DNA from: Actinoplanes octamycinicus
GTDB taxonomy: Bacteria > Actinomycetota > Actinomycetes > Mycobacteriales > Micromonosporaceae
Reading direction: 5' to 3'
Assembly: GCF_014205225.1 (NCBI RefSeq)
Contig: NZ_JACHNB010000001.1
Coordinates: forward strand, 8,475,501 to 8,539,500
DNA: 64,000 nt
Within the stretch, counting starts at the first letter, position 1. Each line of letters begins with the position of its first letter. The notes beneath the pieces are model-generated. The model did not search any database. It was not told the DNA's origin and was given only the letters and a program-made list of their open reading frames with translations. The translations under genes were made by a program, and so were the position numbers. Of this stretch, positions 50,273 to 57,850 are shown piece by piece.

Positions 50273-51178
50273 TCAGGACCTACGGCGACGCCTTCCGACC
50301 AGGGCGATCATTCCGGCGATCGCGGCGGCACCGAGGGCGCCGCCGATCAGCCAGTGGCCCACAGCGGTGTCGTCCTGGCTCGAGGTGGCGGCCAGCACCG
50401 GCTCGGCGGTCGGCTCGACGGACGGCTCGCTGGTGGCCTCGACGACCGGCGCGGCGCTCTGCCTCGTCGAGACGGGAGCGACCGAGGCCGTGGCGGCCGC
50501 GGAGGTGGCCGAGGCGGCGGGCTTCGCCGGCGGCTTGGTCGTCTTCTTCACCACCGGCGCCGCCGCCGGGAAGACCAGGTCCGAGCAGGAGTAGTAGGTG
50601 TCCGGCGTGCTGGACGTCTCCCACACCACGTAGAGGATGTGCCGCCCGGTCCGCTCCGGCAGCTTGACGCTCATCCGGTACGCCCCGCCGGTCAGCGGCG
50701 GGTCGGTGAACGTCCCGACCGGCTTGCTCCCGAGGTCGTCCCAGGTCAGCCGCTTCGCCGGGTCATAGCCAGATTTAGTGAGAAAAATCCGGAACTGTCC
50801 TTGGTGCAGGATGGTCCCCCGGTACGCCACCTTCAGCGTCTGCCCGGATTTCACCGAAGTCGACGGGAAGTCGTCCCGCGGCAGATCGAGCCCTCGATAG
50901 GCGTCCAGTCCCCCGCTGCACAGCTTCCCGTCCGGCACGACCTTGCGATCGTTCCCGTTCACGTTCGCGATCCGCAGGTTGTCGAACGCCCCGATGAACC
51001 CGCCGGTGGCCGCCTTGGCCGCCTTGCACGCCGCCGCGCCCGTCGAGGTCCCGTTCCCGGCGCAGGCCGCGGACCGGCTGATCGGTGTGGTCGGGGCGCC
51101 GTGCGCGGACACCGGCCCGGCCGGCACGACAGCGGCCACCACGGCCACCGCGGCCGTCGCAACGAGGAAGGAACGCAC
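50273..51178 (-). CDS. Membrane-anchored AA10 lytic polysaccharide monooxygenase
   Basis: A 301-residue LPMO-like protein. The signal peptide ends at VSA, so the mature chain begins His26-Gly-Ala-Pro, the N-terminal His needed for the copper histidine brace. The second His is in GTILHQGQFRIFL (about 125), and the axial aromatic is in DTYYSCSDLVF. The catalytic domain covers about 26-205. A Thr/Pro/Ala-rich linker follows, then a transmembrane helix (WLIGGALGAAAIAGMIALVG) and an Arg-rich tail, so the enzyme is held at the cell surface rather than released. No LPXTG or carbohydrate-binding module is seen. AA10 enzymes oxidise chitin or cellulose. GTG 51178 is the start. Confidence 0.87.
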   Translation of the reverse strand: MRSFLVATAAVAVVAAVVPAGPVSAHGAPTTPISRSAACAGNGTSTGAAACKAAKAATGGFIGAFDNLRIANVNGNDRKVVPDGKLCSGGLDAYRGLDLPRDDFPSTSVKSGQTLKVAYRGTILHQGQFRIFLTKSGYDPAKRLTWDDLGSKPVGTFTDPPLTGGAYRMSVKLPERTGRHILYVVWETSSTPDTYYSCSDLVFPAAAPVVKKTTKPPAKPAASATSAAATASVAPVSTRQSAAPVVEATSEPSVEPTAEPVLAATSSQDDTAVGHWLIGGALGAAAIAGMIALVGRRRRRS

Positions 51179-51314
51179 GGCTGACTCCCAGGCGGATCAC
51201 ACGACCGGGACGTTCCCGGTCACCCGGGAGATACGGAGATCCGGCACCGCTCGTTCAGCCACCGCCCGGCTGTGATTGCATGACCGAGTCCGGAAACACC
51301 AAACGGGAGGATTC

Positions 51315-51683
51315 ATGAACAAGCCCGACGTCGGTCCCATCCCCGACGAAGCGCCCGCCGATCTCGTGATCGAGGACATCGTCGAGGGCACCGGCCCGGA
51401 GGCCAAGCCCGGCGAGTACGTCAGCGTCCACTACGTGGGCGTGGCCCAGTCGACGGGCAAGGAGTTCGACGCCTCCTACAACCGTGGCCAGGCTCTCGGC
51501 TTCCGGGTCGGCGGCCAGCAGGTCATCGCCGGCTGGGACCAGGGCGTGGCCGGGATGAAGGTGGGCGGCCGGCGCAAGCTGACCATCCCGCCGCACCTCG
51601 GTTACGGCGCGGCCGGTGCCGGTGGCGTGATCAAGCCGAACGAGACCCTGATCTTCGTGGTGGATCTGGTCGAGGTTCACTGA
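51315..51683 (+). CDS. FKBP-type peptidyl-prolyl isomerase
   Basis: A 122-residue FKBP-type rotamase. The core is complete: LVIEDIVEGTGPEAKPGEYVSVHYVG, FDASYNRGQALGFRVGGQQVIAGWDQGVAGMKVGGRRKLTIPP and LGYGAAGAGGVIKPNETLIFVVDLVEV. Active-site Tyr, Phe, Asp, Val-Ile and Trp are present. There is no signal peptide, so it is cytoplasmic. ATG 51315 has GGGAGGA six bases upstream. The last 53 bp overlap the 3' end of the convergent coiled-coil gene, so the two transcripts must be complementary at their ends. Confidence 0.93.
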   Translation: MNKPDVGPIPDEAPADLVIEDIVEGTGPEAKPGEYVSVHYVGVAQSTGKEFDASYNRGQALGFRVGGQQVIAGWDQGVAGMKVGGRRKLTIPPHLGYGAAGAGGVIKPNETLIFVVDLVEVH

Positions 51684-52308
51684 GCTCGGCGGCGGGCCTG
51701 TCCGGCTCCTGGAGGAGACCGGACAGGCCCGCGGCCGCCTCGGCCTCGATCCGGGCGGCGAGGGCCTCGTCCTCGGCGAGCTTGGCCTCCTCGGTCAGCA
51801 CCTCGGCGGCCACCTCGGCGACGTGCGCCGCCCGGCGCACCTCGACCACTTCCTCCAGGGCGTGCTCATATCGCCGTTTCGCCTCGGCGACCTCCTCGTC
51901 GACCCGTTCCAGGGCCGACTCGTCGGGCCGGGTGTGCGACCAGATCCGGTTCAGCTGGTCGACCGTGAGGTCGCCGCGCCGGTACGCCTCCAGCGCGGCC
52001 CGCTCCACCAGTTTCCGGCTCTCGTCGGCCGGGCCGGTCCAGGCATCCCATTTGGCCTGCTGATAGCGCTGCTCGGCCTCGTCACGCTGACCGGCCGCCT
52101 CGGTGGCGCGCTCCCGCGCCTCGTCTGCGGCCAGCACCGCTCGCTGTGCCGCGGCCCACACCTCGTCCGCGCCGCTCTCCAGCTCCTCGGCCTCAGTCGC
52201 CTCCGGCGGCGGCGGGACCGGCCTGCGCCGCCCGGCCACCACGGCCATCCCACCCAGCGCCAGCACGGCGAACAGGATCAGCCCGAGCAGGATCTGGGCC
52301 GCATCCAT
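51631..52308 (-). CDS. Single-pass membrane coiled-coil protein
   Basis: A 225-residue protein with an N-terminal membrane helix (AAQILLGLILFAVLALGGMAVV), followed by a Pro-rich linker and a long Ala/Glu/Arg-rich coiled coil (about 45-200). It has no recognised catalytic domain. The C-terminal tail is Pro/Arg/Ser-rich and is encoded in DNA that overlaps the FKBP gene by 53 bp; this is the oddest part and might include an over-long frame. ATG 52308 follows AGGGGAACGGGG. It could be a cytoskeletal or envelope scaffold; the function is unknown. Confidence 0.7.
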   Translation of the reverse strand: MDAAQILLGLILFAVLALGGMAVVAGRRRPVPPPPEATEAEELESGADEVWAAAQRAVLAADEARERATEAAGQRDEAEQRYQQAKWDAWTGPADESRKLVERAALEAYRRGDLTVDQLNRIWSHTRPDESALERVDEEVAEAKRRYEHALEEVVEVRRAAHVAEVAAEVLTEEAKLAEDEALAARIEAEAAAGLSGLLQEPDRPAAELSEPRPDPPRRSGSRSA

Positions 52309-52424
52309 CCCCGTTCCCCTCACGCCCTTCGACGTTAGTGGGGATGGCGTGCAGCCGCACACCGGGTTCCCAAGGATCGTCCAGCGGAATCATGTGGCGT
52401 CCCCCACCGCGACGCGGGAGGCGG

Positions 52425-53309
52425 TCACTTGGCGTCCTTCAGGGCCGCGCAGCCACCGGTCTCGTCGGGCAGCAGCGGCCGGAAGGTGACCTGCCACTGC
52501 TTGCCGCCGGACACCCACGGCGTCCGCATGTTCGCCTTGCCGGCCGCGGCCCACAGCTTGTCCTTCTCGGCTCCGGAGACCGAGACGCAGTACAGGCCGG
52601 TGCCGGGCGACAGCTCGGCGCCGGGCAGCGCCGGGCCGGGCCAGTCCTGCGGCTGCTGCTTGAGCCCGTCGTCGGTGGCGACGTAGTCCTGGGCCAGCGC
52701 GGCCAGGCTGTCCGGCACGTAGGCGTCCGGGGCCGGCGAGCCGGTCTCGGTGGTCAGGGCGGTCAGCTCGTCGACGTAGCCGGCCAGCTTCTTGCGGGCG
52801 GCCTGCTGGCTCGCGCTCAGGTTCGGGTCGGTCGGCTGCGCCTGGTGCAGCGCGGTCACCCGGACCGTCTGGGTCGTGCCGCCGGAGGTGGCGGTGATCA
52901 CCGTGTCCGGGATGTCGGCGACGCCGGGCGCGCCGAGGTCGGCGCCGGTCTTCACCCCGGCGGCGATCGCGTCGGCGGCCCACTGGGCGGCCCTCTCCGG
53001 CGTGATCCGGAGAACCTGCAGGTTCGGCAGGGCCGGGCCGGGCGCGATGGCGGGCACCGGCCCGTTGCTGATCACCCGCCCGTCGGCGTAGACGGTGACG
53101 TCCGGCAGCCGGCCGTAGCGGTAGGAGGTCGGCACGAAGCCGCCCTCCTGGGCGATGCGCACCAGCACGGTGGGGTCCGTGGCGGAGGCGCTCTCGGTGA
53201 TCGGGTCGGCGGCGTTGCCGGCCGACCCGGCCGAGTCCGGCCGGGCACAGCCGGCCATCAGGATCAGGGGGATGGCGGCGGCGGTCAGAAGGCCGCGGGT
53301 TCGGGTCAT
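52425..53309 (-). CDS. Lipoprotein of unknown function
   Basis: A 294-residue lipoprotein. The signal peptide MTRTRGLLTAAAIPLILMAG ends in the lipobox LMAGC, so Cys21 is lipidated. The mature protein is a single domain of about 270 residues with landmarks RYGRLPDVTVYADGRVISNG, LRITPERAAQWAADAIAAGV and LYCVSVSGAEKDKLWAAAGK; I recognise no named family. It would be attached to the outer face of the membrane. The gene is monocistronic with a 116-bp gap to the coiled-coil gene. Confidence 0.8.
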   Translation of the reverse strand: MTRTRGLLTAAAIPLILMAGCARPDSAGSAGNAADPITESASATDPTVLVRIAQEGGFVPTSYRYGRLPDVTVYADGRVISNGPVPAIAPGPALPNLQVLRITPERAAQWAADAIAAGVKTGADLGAPGVADIPDTVITATSGGTTQTVRVTALHQAQPTDPNLSASQQAARKKLAGYVDELTALTTETGSPAPDAYVPDSLAALAQDYVATDDGLKQQPQDWPGPALPGAELSPGTGLYCVSVSGAEKDKLWAAAGKANMRTPWVSGGKQWQVTFRPLLPDETGGCAALKDAK

Positions 53310-53385
53310 ACCGGTACGACGAGACGTCCGCTCTCCCGGTTCCGCACCACCCGAAGATTCCCGCCGAAAGAGTGGATCTTTCTGG

Positions 53386-53595
53386 TTACGGCACCACGCG
53401 CGCCGAGCGGCCCTGCACCTCGACCACGTCGCCCGGGTGCAACTGGCGGCCGCGGCGGGTGTCCACCTCGCCGTTCACGGTGACGTCGCCGGACGCGATC
53501 AGGATCTTGCCCTCGCCCCCGGTGTCGATGAGATCGGCCAGTTTGAGGAACTGGCCCAGCCGGATCATGTCACCGTCGATCGGCACGTCGCGCAT
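53386..53595 (-). CDS. S4-domain RNA-binding protein
   Basis: A 69-residue protein that is little more than an S4 RNA-binding fold: IRLGQFLKLADLIDTGGEGK, then ILIASGDVTVNGEVDTRRGRQLHPGDVVEV. It resembles the small YaaA/RlbA-type S4 proteins that bind rRNA. I chose ATG 53595 (MRDVPIDGDM); GTG 53601 would add two residues. Upstream codons in the same frame are not credible. It faces away from the YcnI-like gene with 145 bp between them, which also contains a CGTACCGRAR motif (53668). Confidence 0.8.
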   Translation of the reverse strand: MRDVPIDGDMIRLGQFLKLADLIDTGGEGKILIASGDVTVNGEVDTRRGRQLHPGDVVEVQGRSARVVP

Positions 53596-53740
53596 CGGCA
53601 CATCATGCCACCAGCCTTTTCCGCCCTCGCCGGCCGTCACCGGGGCGGTGCTGGCGGGTGCGGAGGGCGTACCGGAAAAGGGTGGGAAAAGAATCTGGAT
53701 GGGGTTGAACCATCGGGGCCTGTGATCCGAACTAACTCCC

Positions 53741-54562
53741 GTGAGGTATTTGGGAGCAGCACTGACCCTGGTGGCGACCGCGGGCGCACTCGGCATGGCC
53801 GGCCCGGCCTTCGCCGACGTGACGATCAGCCCGTCCAGCGCGCCGCAGGGCAGCGGCCAGAACCTGACCTACCACGTGGTCAACGACGCGAGTCAGCCGA
53901 TCACCCGGGTGACGCTGCAGATCCCCAAGGACACGCCGATCGCCGAGGTGTATCCGCTCTCGGTGGACGACTGGGCGCCGCAGATCCAGTGGCAGGAGCT
54001 CGCCACCCCACTGAAGACCATCCACAACGGAACCCCGGTCACCCAGGTGCCGAAAGCGATCACCTGGATCGCGGTCGGCGGCGCGTCGATCCCGCCGGGT
54101 GGCGCGGCCGACCTGAGCGTCGCGGTGGGCCCCCTGCCGACGCTGAGCACCGTGCGGTTCAGCCTGGTCGGGACGTATGCCGACGGGAAGACCGGGCCGG
54201 CCATGACGGCCGGGATGACGCTCACCCCGGACCCGGACGGCGCGGCCGCGGCGGCCGGTCACCACGGCGCGGCGGCGACCACCGCGCCGGCCGATGAGGA
54301 GCAGCTCTTCGCCGACGCGGTGGCCGAGGCCCGGGAGGACGACCGGGGCGGTTCGGCGCTGGCGCTGGGCGGCTGGGTGGTCGCCGGGCTGGCGCTGCTC
54401 GGGGCCGGCTGGATCGTGCTGCGCAACCGGCACCGGGCCGCGGAACCGGACGAGCCGGGAGAGCCGGAGGAAAATCCGGCGCCCGAGGCAACATCCGAGG
54501 CCTCGGCGCCGTCAGAAGAGAAGGAAGCCGTGTCGGCCAGCCGGTGGAGCTATCACGGCTGA
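53741..54562 (+). CDS. YcnI-like (DUF1775) membrane protein lacking the N-terminal His
   Basis: A 273-residue exported protein with a DUF1775/YcnI domain. The signal peptide ends at FA, giving mature N-terminus Asp-Val-Thr rather than the His-Val of copper-binding YcnI proteins. The domain (about 26-165) includes ITRVTLQIPKDTPIAEV and VDDWAPQIQWQEL (with the Trp near the copper site), then AITWIAVGGASIPPGGAADL. A His/Ala stretch (GHHGAAA), an acidic linker, one transmembrane helix (LALGGWVVAGLALLGAGWIVL) and an acidic tail follow. Usual neighbours (CopC/CopD) are absent here. GTG 53741 has weak upstream purines. Copper binding by the canonical site is doubtful. Confidence 0.8.
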   Translation: MRYLGAALTLVATAGALGMAGPAFADVTISPSSAPQGSGQNLTYHVVNDASQPITRVTLQIPKDTPIAEVYPLSVDDWAPQIQWQELATPLKTIHNGTPVTQVPKAITWIAVGGASIPPGGAADLSVAVGPLPTLSTVRFSLVGTYADGKTGPAMTAGMTLTPDPDGAAAAAGHHGAAATTAPADEEQLFADAVAEAREDDRGGSALALGGWVVAGLALLGAGWIVLRNRHRAAEPDEPGEPEENPAPEATSEASAPSEEKEAVSASRWSYHG

Positions 54563-54600
54563 CGCAGACTCCCCCGCAGGCAGGGTCCTGCAGCGGGAAA

Positions 54601-54622
54601 CCTCACGCGGGTGGGCGTGAGG
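54601..54622 (+). terminator. Hairpin after the YcnI-like gene
   Basis: CCTCACGC, GGGTGG, GCGTGAGG forms a perfect 8-bp stem 38 bp after the YcnI-like stop. Confidence 0.5.
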
Positions 54623-54701
54623 CGAGTCGCGGCTCGCGCGTGGGGCGCGGGTCACGACAGGCGGGTGGGGCCGCGGGCAAGGCCCATGATCCGCGCATCG
54701 G

Positions 54702-54729
54702 GCGGGCGGGAAGGCGACTTCCCGCCCGC
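54702..54729. terminator. Strong 12-bp hairpin between convergent genes
   Basis: GCGGGCGGGAAG (54702-54713), loop GCGA, and CTTCCCGCCCGC (54718-54729) form a perfect 12-bp stem with a tetraloop, lying between the convergent YcnI-like and DHH genes. It is likely a bidirectional terminator. Confidence 0.7.
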
Positions 54730-54823
54730 GTGATGCAAACCTCTCGGTCCGCGACCACCCGCGTGAGGCAAACCTCTCGGACCGCGACCACCCGCGTGAG
54801 GCGAACCCCTCAGACCGGGACGA
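54725..54823. repeat. 33-bp tandem repeat, three units
   Basis: Units at 54725, 54758 and 54791 share CCCGCGTGAGGCAAACCTCT and CGGACCGCGACCA. The first overlaps the hairpin, and the third runs into the last codons of the DHH phosphoesterase gene (stop at 54810). Confidence 0.85.
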
Positions 54824-55748
54824 CCCGTTCGGTCCGCAACGCGTCGATGATCTCCCGCTCCACCCGCTCCGACTCGTCGTGCGGGACCTGGCAGGTGCCG
54901 GCCGCGATGTGCCCGCCCCCGCCGTACCGGAGCATCACCTCGCCGATGTCGACCGGCGACGAGCGGTCCAGGATCGATTTGCCGCAGGCGAAGACGGTGT
55001 TGAGCTTCTGCCGGCCCCAGATGATGTGCACCGAGACGCGGGACTCCGGGAAGAGCGCGTAGACCATGAACCGGTTCCCCGCCTCGATCACCTCCTCGTC
55101 CCGCAGGTCGACGACGATCACGTCGCCGTCCAGGTGGCTGACCCGGTGCAGCTGCTCGACGAACCGGGCCGAGCAGTCGTGGAAGAGGGTGGCCCGCTCG
55201 GCGACGTCCGGCAGGGCGAGGATCTCGTGCACGTCCTGGTGCTCGATGCAGGCGTCGATCAGCTGCATCATCAGCTGGTAGTTGGAGATCCGGAAGTTGC
55301 GGAACCGGCCCAGCCCGGTGCGGCTGTCCATCAGGAAGTTCAGCAGCGTCCAGCCGCTCGGGCTGAGGATGTCGGTCAGCGAGTAGTCCGCCGAGTCGGC
55401 CTGGTCGACCGCGCGCATCAGGTCGTCGGAGACCTTGGGGAAGCGCTCCTTGCCACCGAAGTGGTCGTAGATGACCCGGGCCGCGGAGGGCGCGTCGGCG
55501 TCGATGATGTGGTTGCTCCGGTCGCCCTCGTTGCGGATCGTCTCCGAGTGGTGGTGGTCGTAGACCTGGTAGGCGCGGGGGTCGTAGGGCAGGTTGGTCA
55601 GGATGTCCCGGTCGGTGATGTCGACGGCGCCGTCCTGCACGTCCTTGGGGTGCACGAACATGATGTCGTCGATCATGTCGAGGTGGCGCAGCAGCACGGC
55701 GCACACGAGGCCGTCGAAGTCGCTGCGGGTCACGAGCCGGTACTTCAC
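54810..55748 (-). CDS. DHH-family phosphoesterase
   Basis: A 312-residue DHH/DHHA1 protein. The N-terminal domain has SDFDGLVCAVLLRH, ITDRDI and the DHH motif in VYDHHHSETIRN; the C-terminal DHHA1 part ends with LRYGGGGHIAAGTCQV, the substrate-binding GGGH motif. DHH enzymes act on short RNA, cyclic dinucleotides or polyphosphate; here, with several c-di-GMP enzymes elsewhere in the window, a pGpG or NrnA-like role is possible but unproven. The GTG start at 55748 has GAGGGGGA upstream. It is divergent from zwf with a shared 174-bp promoter region. Confidence 0.85.
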   Translation of the reverse strand: MKYRLVTRSDFDGLVCAVLLRHLDMIDDIMFVHPKDVQDGAVDITDRDILTNLPYDPRAYQVYDHHHSETIRNEGDRSNHIIDADAPSAARVIYDHFGGKERFPKVSDDLMRAVDQADSADYSLTDILSPSGWTLLNFLMDSRTGLGRFRNFRISNYQLMMQLIDACIEHQDVHEILALPDVAERATLFHDCSARFVEQLHRVSHLDGDVIVVDLRDEEVIEAGNRFMVYALFPESRVSVHIIWGRQKLNTVFACGKSILDRSSPVDIGEVMLRYGGGGHIAAGTCQVPHDESERVEREIIDALRTERVVPV

Positions 55749-55767
55749 GGGGTCCCCCTCGGTAGCC

Positions 55768-55808
55768 AGACCTTTGCGACCATTTTGCCACTTTTATCGC
55801 TTAGGTCT
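55768..55808. promoter_or_regulatory. 12-bp imperfect inverted repeat between DHH gene and zwf
   Basis: AGACCTTTGCGA (55768-55779) pairs at 10 of 12 positions with TCGCTTAGGTCT (55797-55808) around an AT-rich 17-bp centre (CATTTTGCCACTTTTA). It lies 20 bp upstream of the DHH start. It could be an operator with promoter elements in the centre. Confidence 0.5.
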
Positions 55809-55922
55809 TTCCCGATCGAAGAAGCATGTGCTCGGCGGCACAGGTCGGGGTGAACCACGGAAGGGGGCTGCTGCGTAAGGTTCAAACGGACGGTAACAAC
55901 CCGGTCGGAGGACACGGAGACG

Positions 55923-57413
55923 ATGGACCAACCTCAGCTCATCCAGGAGCGCAGCGCGCCGCCCGCCACTCTGGTGATCTTCGGCGCCTCCGGTGACCTC
56001 ACCCGCCGCAAGCTGCTGCCGGCGGTCGAGAGCCTGGCCCGCCACGGCCGCCTGCCTGACCAGTTCGCCCTGGTCGGCGTCGCCCGGACGCCGATGTCCG
56101 ACGAGCAGTTCGCGGAGAGCGCCCTCGGCGGCCGCAGCCTGAGCGAGAAGCGACAGCTCGCCGGCGGCATCCGCTACGTCTCGGGCGGCTACGACGACCC
56201 GGAGACCTACAAGCGTCTGGCCGAGACGCTCGACGAGCTGGACGCCCAGCGCGGCACCTCGGGCAACCGGCTGTTCTACCTGTCCACCCCGGCCAACGCG
56301 TTCGAGCCGGTGATCTGCGGCCTGGCCGGCGCCGGGCTGAACCAGGCGAACGAGGGCTCCTTCGCCCGCCTGGTGATCGAGAAGCCGTACGGCCGGGACC
56401 TGGCCACCGCCCGCGAGCTGGACGGCGTGGTGCACGCCGCCTTCGACGAGGCCAGCGTCTTCCGGATCGACCACTACCTGGGCAAGGACACCGTGCAGAA
56501 CGTCCTGGCCCTGCGCTTCGCCAACTCGATCTTCCAGCCGATCTGGGACCGCTCCTGGGTCGACCACGTGCAGATCACCGTGGCCGAGACGCTCGGCGTC
56601 GGCACCCGCGGCGGGTTCTACGAGTCGGCCGGCGCGATGCGCGACATCGTGCAGAACCACGTGCTCCAGGTCCTCGCGCTGGCCCTGATGGAGCCGCCGG
56701 CGTCGTTCGGCGGCGAGGGCCTGCGCAGCGAGAAGGTGAAGCTGCTGCAGGCGATCCGGCTGCCCACCGACCGGGACATCGCCGACGCCGCGGTCCGCGG
56801 GCAGTACACGCGGGGCGGCACCCGCGAGGAGCTGATGGCCGGTTACCGCGAGGAGGTCGGTGTCGACCCGCTGTCGCGCACCGAGACCTACGCCGCGCTG
56901 CGCCTCAACGTGGACAACTGGCGCTGGGCCGGCGTGCCGTTCTACGTGCGCACCGGCAAGCGCCTGCCGGCCCGGGTCACCGAGGTGGCGCTGCAGTTCC
57001 AGCGTCCGCCGCACCTGCCGATCCCGACCAGTCAGCTCACCGAGCTGGACGCGGACGCCCTGGTGCTGCGCATCCAGCCGAACGAGGGCATCTCGCTGCG
57101 CTTCGGGGCGAAGGTGCCGGGCCACTCGTTCCGGGTGCGCACCGCCAGCATGGACTTCTCGTACGACCAGACCTTCGTGGAAGAGTCGCCGGAGGCGTAC
57201 GAGCGTCTGCTGCTGGACGCGCTGGTGGGCGATGCCTCGCTGTTCATCCGCAGCGACGAGGTGGAGCAGTCGTGGCGGGTGGTCGACCCGATCATCGAGC
57301 ACTGGGCGAACGACCGGTCGCCGATCCCGACCTACGAGGCGGCCTCCTGGGGCCCGGCCGACGCCGACCGCCTGATCGGGCGAAATGGCCGGAAATGGCG
57401 CAACTCCATCTGA
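55923..57413 (+). CDS. zwf: Glucose-6-phosphate dehydrogenase
   Basis: A 496-residue Zwf that oxidises glucose-6-phosphate with NADP, the entry to the oxidative pentose-phosphate pathway. The Rossmann motif is LVIFGASGDLTRRKLLP; the active-site RIDHYLGKDTVQN holds the catalytic His, and IEKPYGRD the substrate-binding Lys. The length is standard. ATG 55923 has GGAG nine bases upstream. No opcA, tal or tkt genes follow, so it is not in the usual actinobacterial tkt-tal-zwf-opcA cluster; it is probably a second, stand-alone copy or a relocated one. A hairpin follows the stop. Confidence 0.94.
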   Translation: MDQPQLIQERSAPPATLVIFGASGDLTRRKLLPAVESLARHGRLPDQFALVGVARTPMSDEQFAESALGGRSLSEKRQLAGGIRYVSGGYDDPETYKRLAETLDELDAQRGTSGNRLFYLSTPANAFEPVICGLAGAGLNQANEGSFARLVIEKPYGRDLATARELDGVVHAAFDEASVFRIDHYLGKDTVQNVLALRFANSIFQPIWDRSWVDHVQITVAETLGVGTRGGFYESAGAMRDIVQNHVLQVLALALMEPPASFGGEGLRSEKVKLLQAIRLPTDRDIADAAVRGQYTRGGTREELMAGYREEVGVDPLSRTETYAALRLNVDNWRWAGVPFYVRTGKRLPARVTEVALQFQRPPHLPIPTSQLTELDADALVLRIQPNEGISLRFGAKVPGHSFRVRTASMDFSYDQTFVEESPEAYERLLLDALVGDASLFIRSDEVEQSWRVVDPIIEHWANDRSPIPTYEAASWGPADADRLIGRNGRKWRNSI

Positions 57414-57425
57414 GAACTGCGGCGG

Positions 57426-57460
57426 TGGGCGGGCTCGCATAGGGTTAGCGTCAGCCCGCC
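57426..57460 (+). terminator. 9-bp inverted repeat between zwf and STAS gene
   Basis: GGGCGGGCT (57426-57434) pairs perfectly with AGCCCGCCC (57452-57460) around a 17-base loop, starting 13 bp after zwf. The loop contains TAGGGT, a plausible -10 for the next gene, so the site may do both jobs. Confidence 0.5.
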
Positions 57461-57483
57461 CCCGATCCGAAAGATCTCAGCGA

Positions 57484-57819
57484 ATGCAGGTATCGGTCGC
57501 GCACCACCCTCCGAACACGGCCGTCCTCGTCCTGCGCGGTTCCCTCGACATCGACACCGCGCCCGCTCTCAAGGCCAACCTCGGCCGTCTGGTCGAGCGT
57601 CCCTCCCCGCGCGTCGTCGTCGACGTGTCCGGCCTCGACTTCTGCGACTCGATGGGTGTCGGCGTGCTGGTCACCGCGCACGGCCGGGCCATGGAGCGCG
57701 GCGGCTGGGTCCGGTTGGCCGCCCCGTCCGGGTTCCTCCGCCGCCTCTTCGACACCCTCGGCCTCAGCGACTATCTCCCGATGTTCCCGGACGTCGAGAA
57801 AGCCATCAAAACCGACTGA
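57484..57819 (+). CDS. STAS-domain anti-anti-sigma factor
   Basis: A 111-residue stand-alone STAS protein of the SpoIIAA/RsbV type. It reads TAVLVLRGSLDIDTAPALKA and VVVDVSGLDFCDSMGVGVLV; the Ser in CDSMG is the conserved phosphorylation site that switches binding to an anti-sigma kinase. No kinase or sigma gene is adjacent, so the partner is elsewhere. ATG 57484 was chosen; upstream codons in the same frame lie in the hairpin. A CGTACCGRAR motif follows the stop by 6 bp. Confidence 0.88.
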   Translation: MQVSVAHHPPNTAVLVLRGSLDIDTAPALKANLGRLVERPSPRVVVDVSGLDFCDSMGVGVLVTAHGRAMERGGWVRLAAPSGFLRRLFDTLGLSDYLPMFPDVEKAIKTD

Positions 57820-57850
57820 CCCCATTTCCGGTACGCCCGGAGCGCACCGG

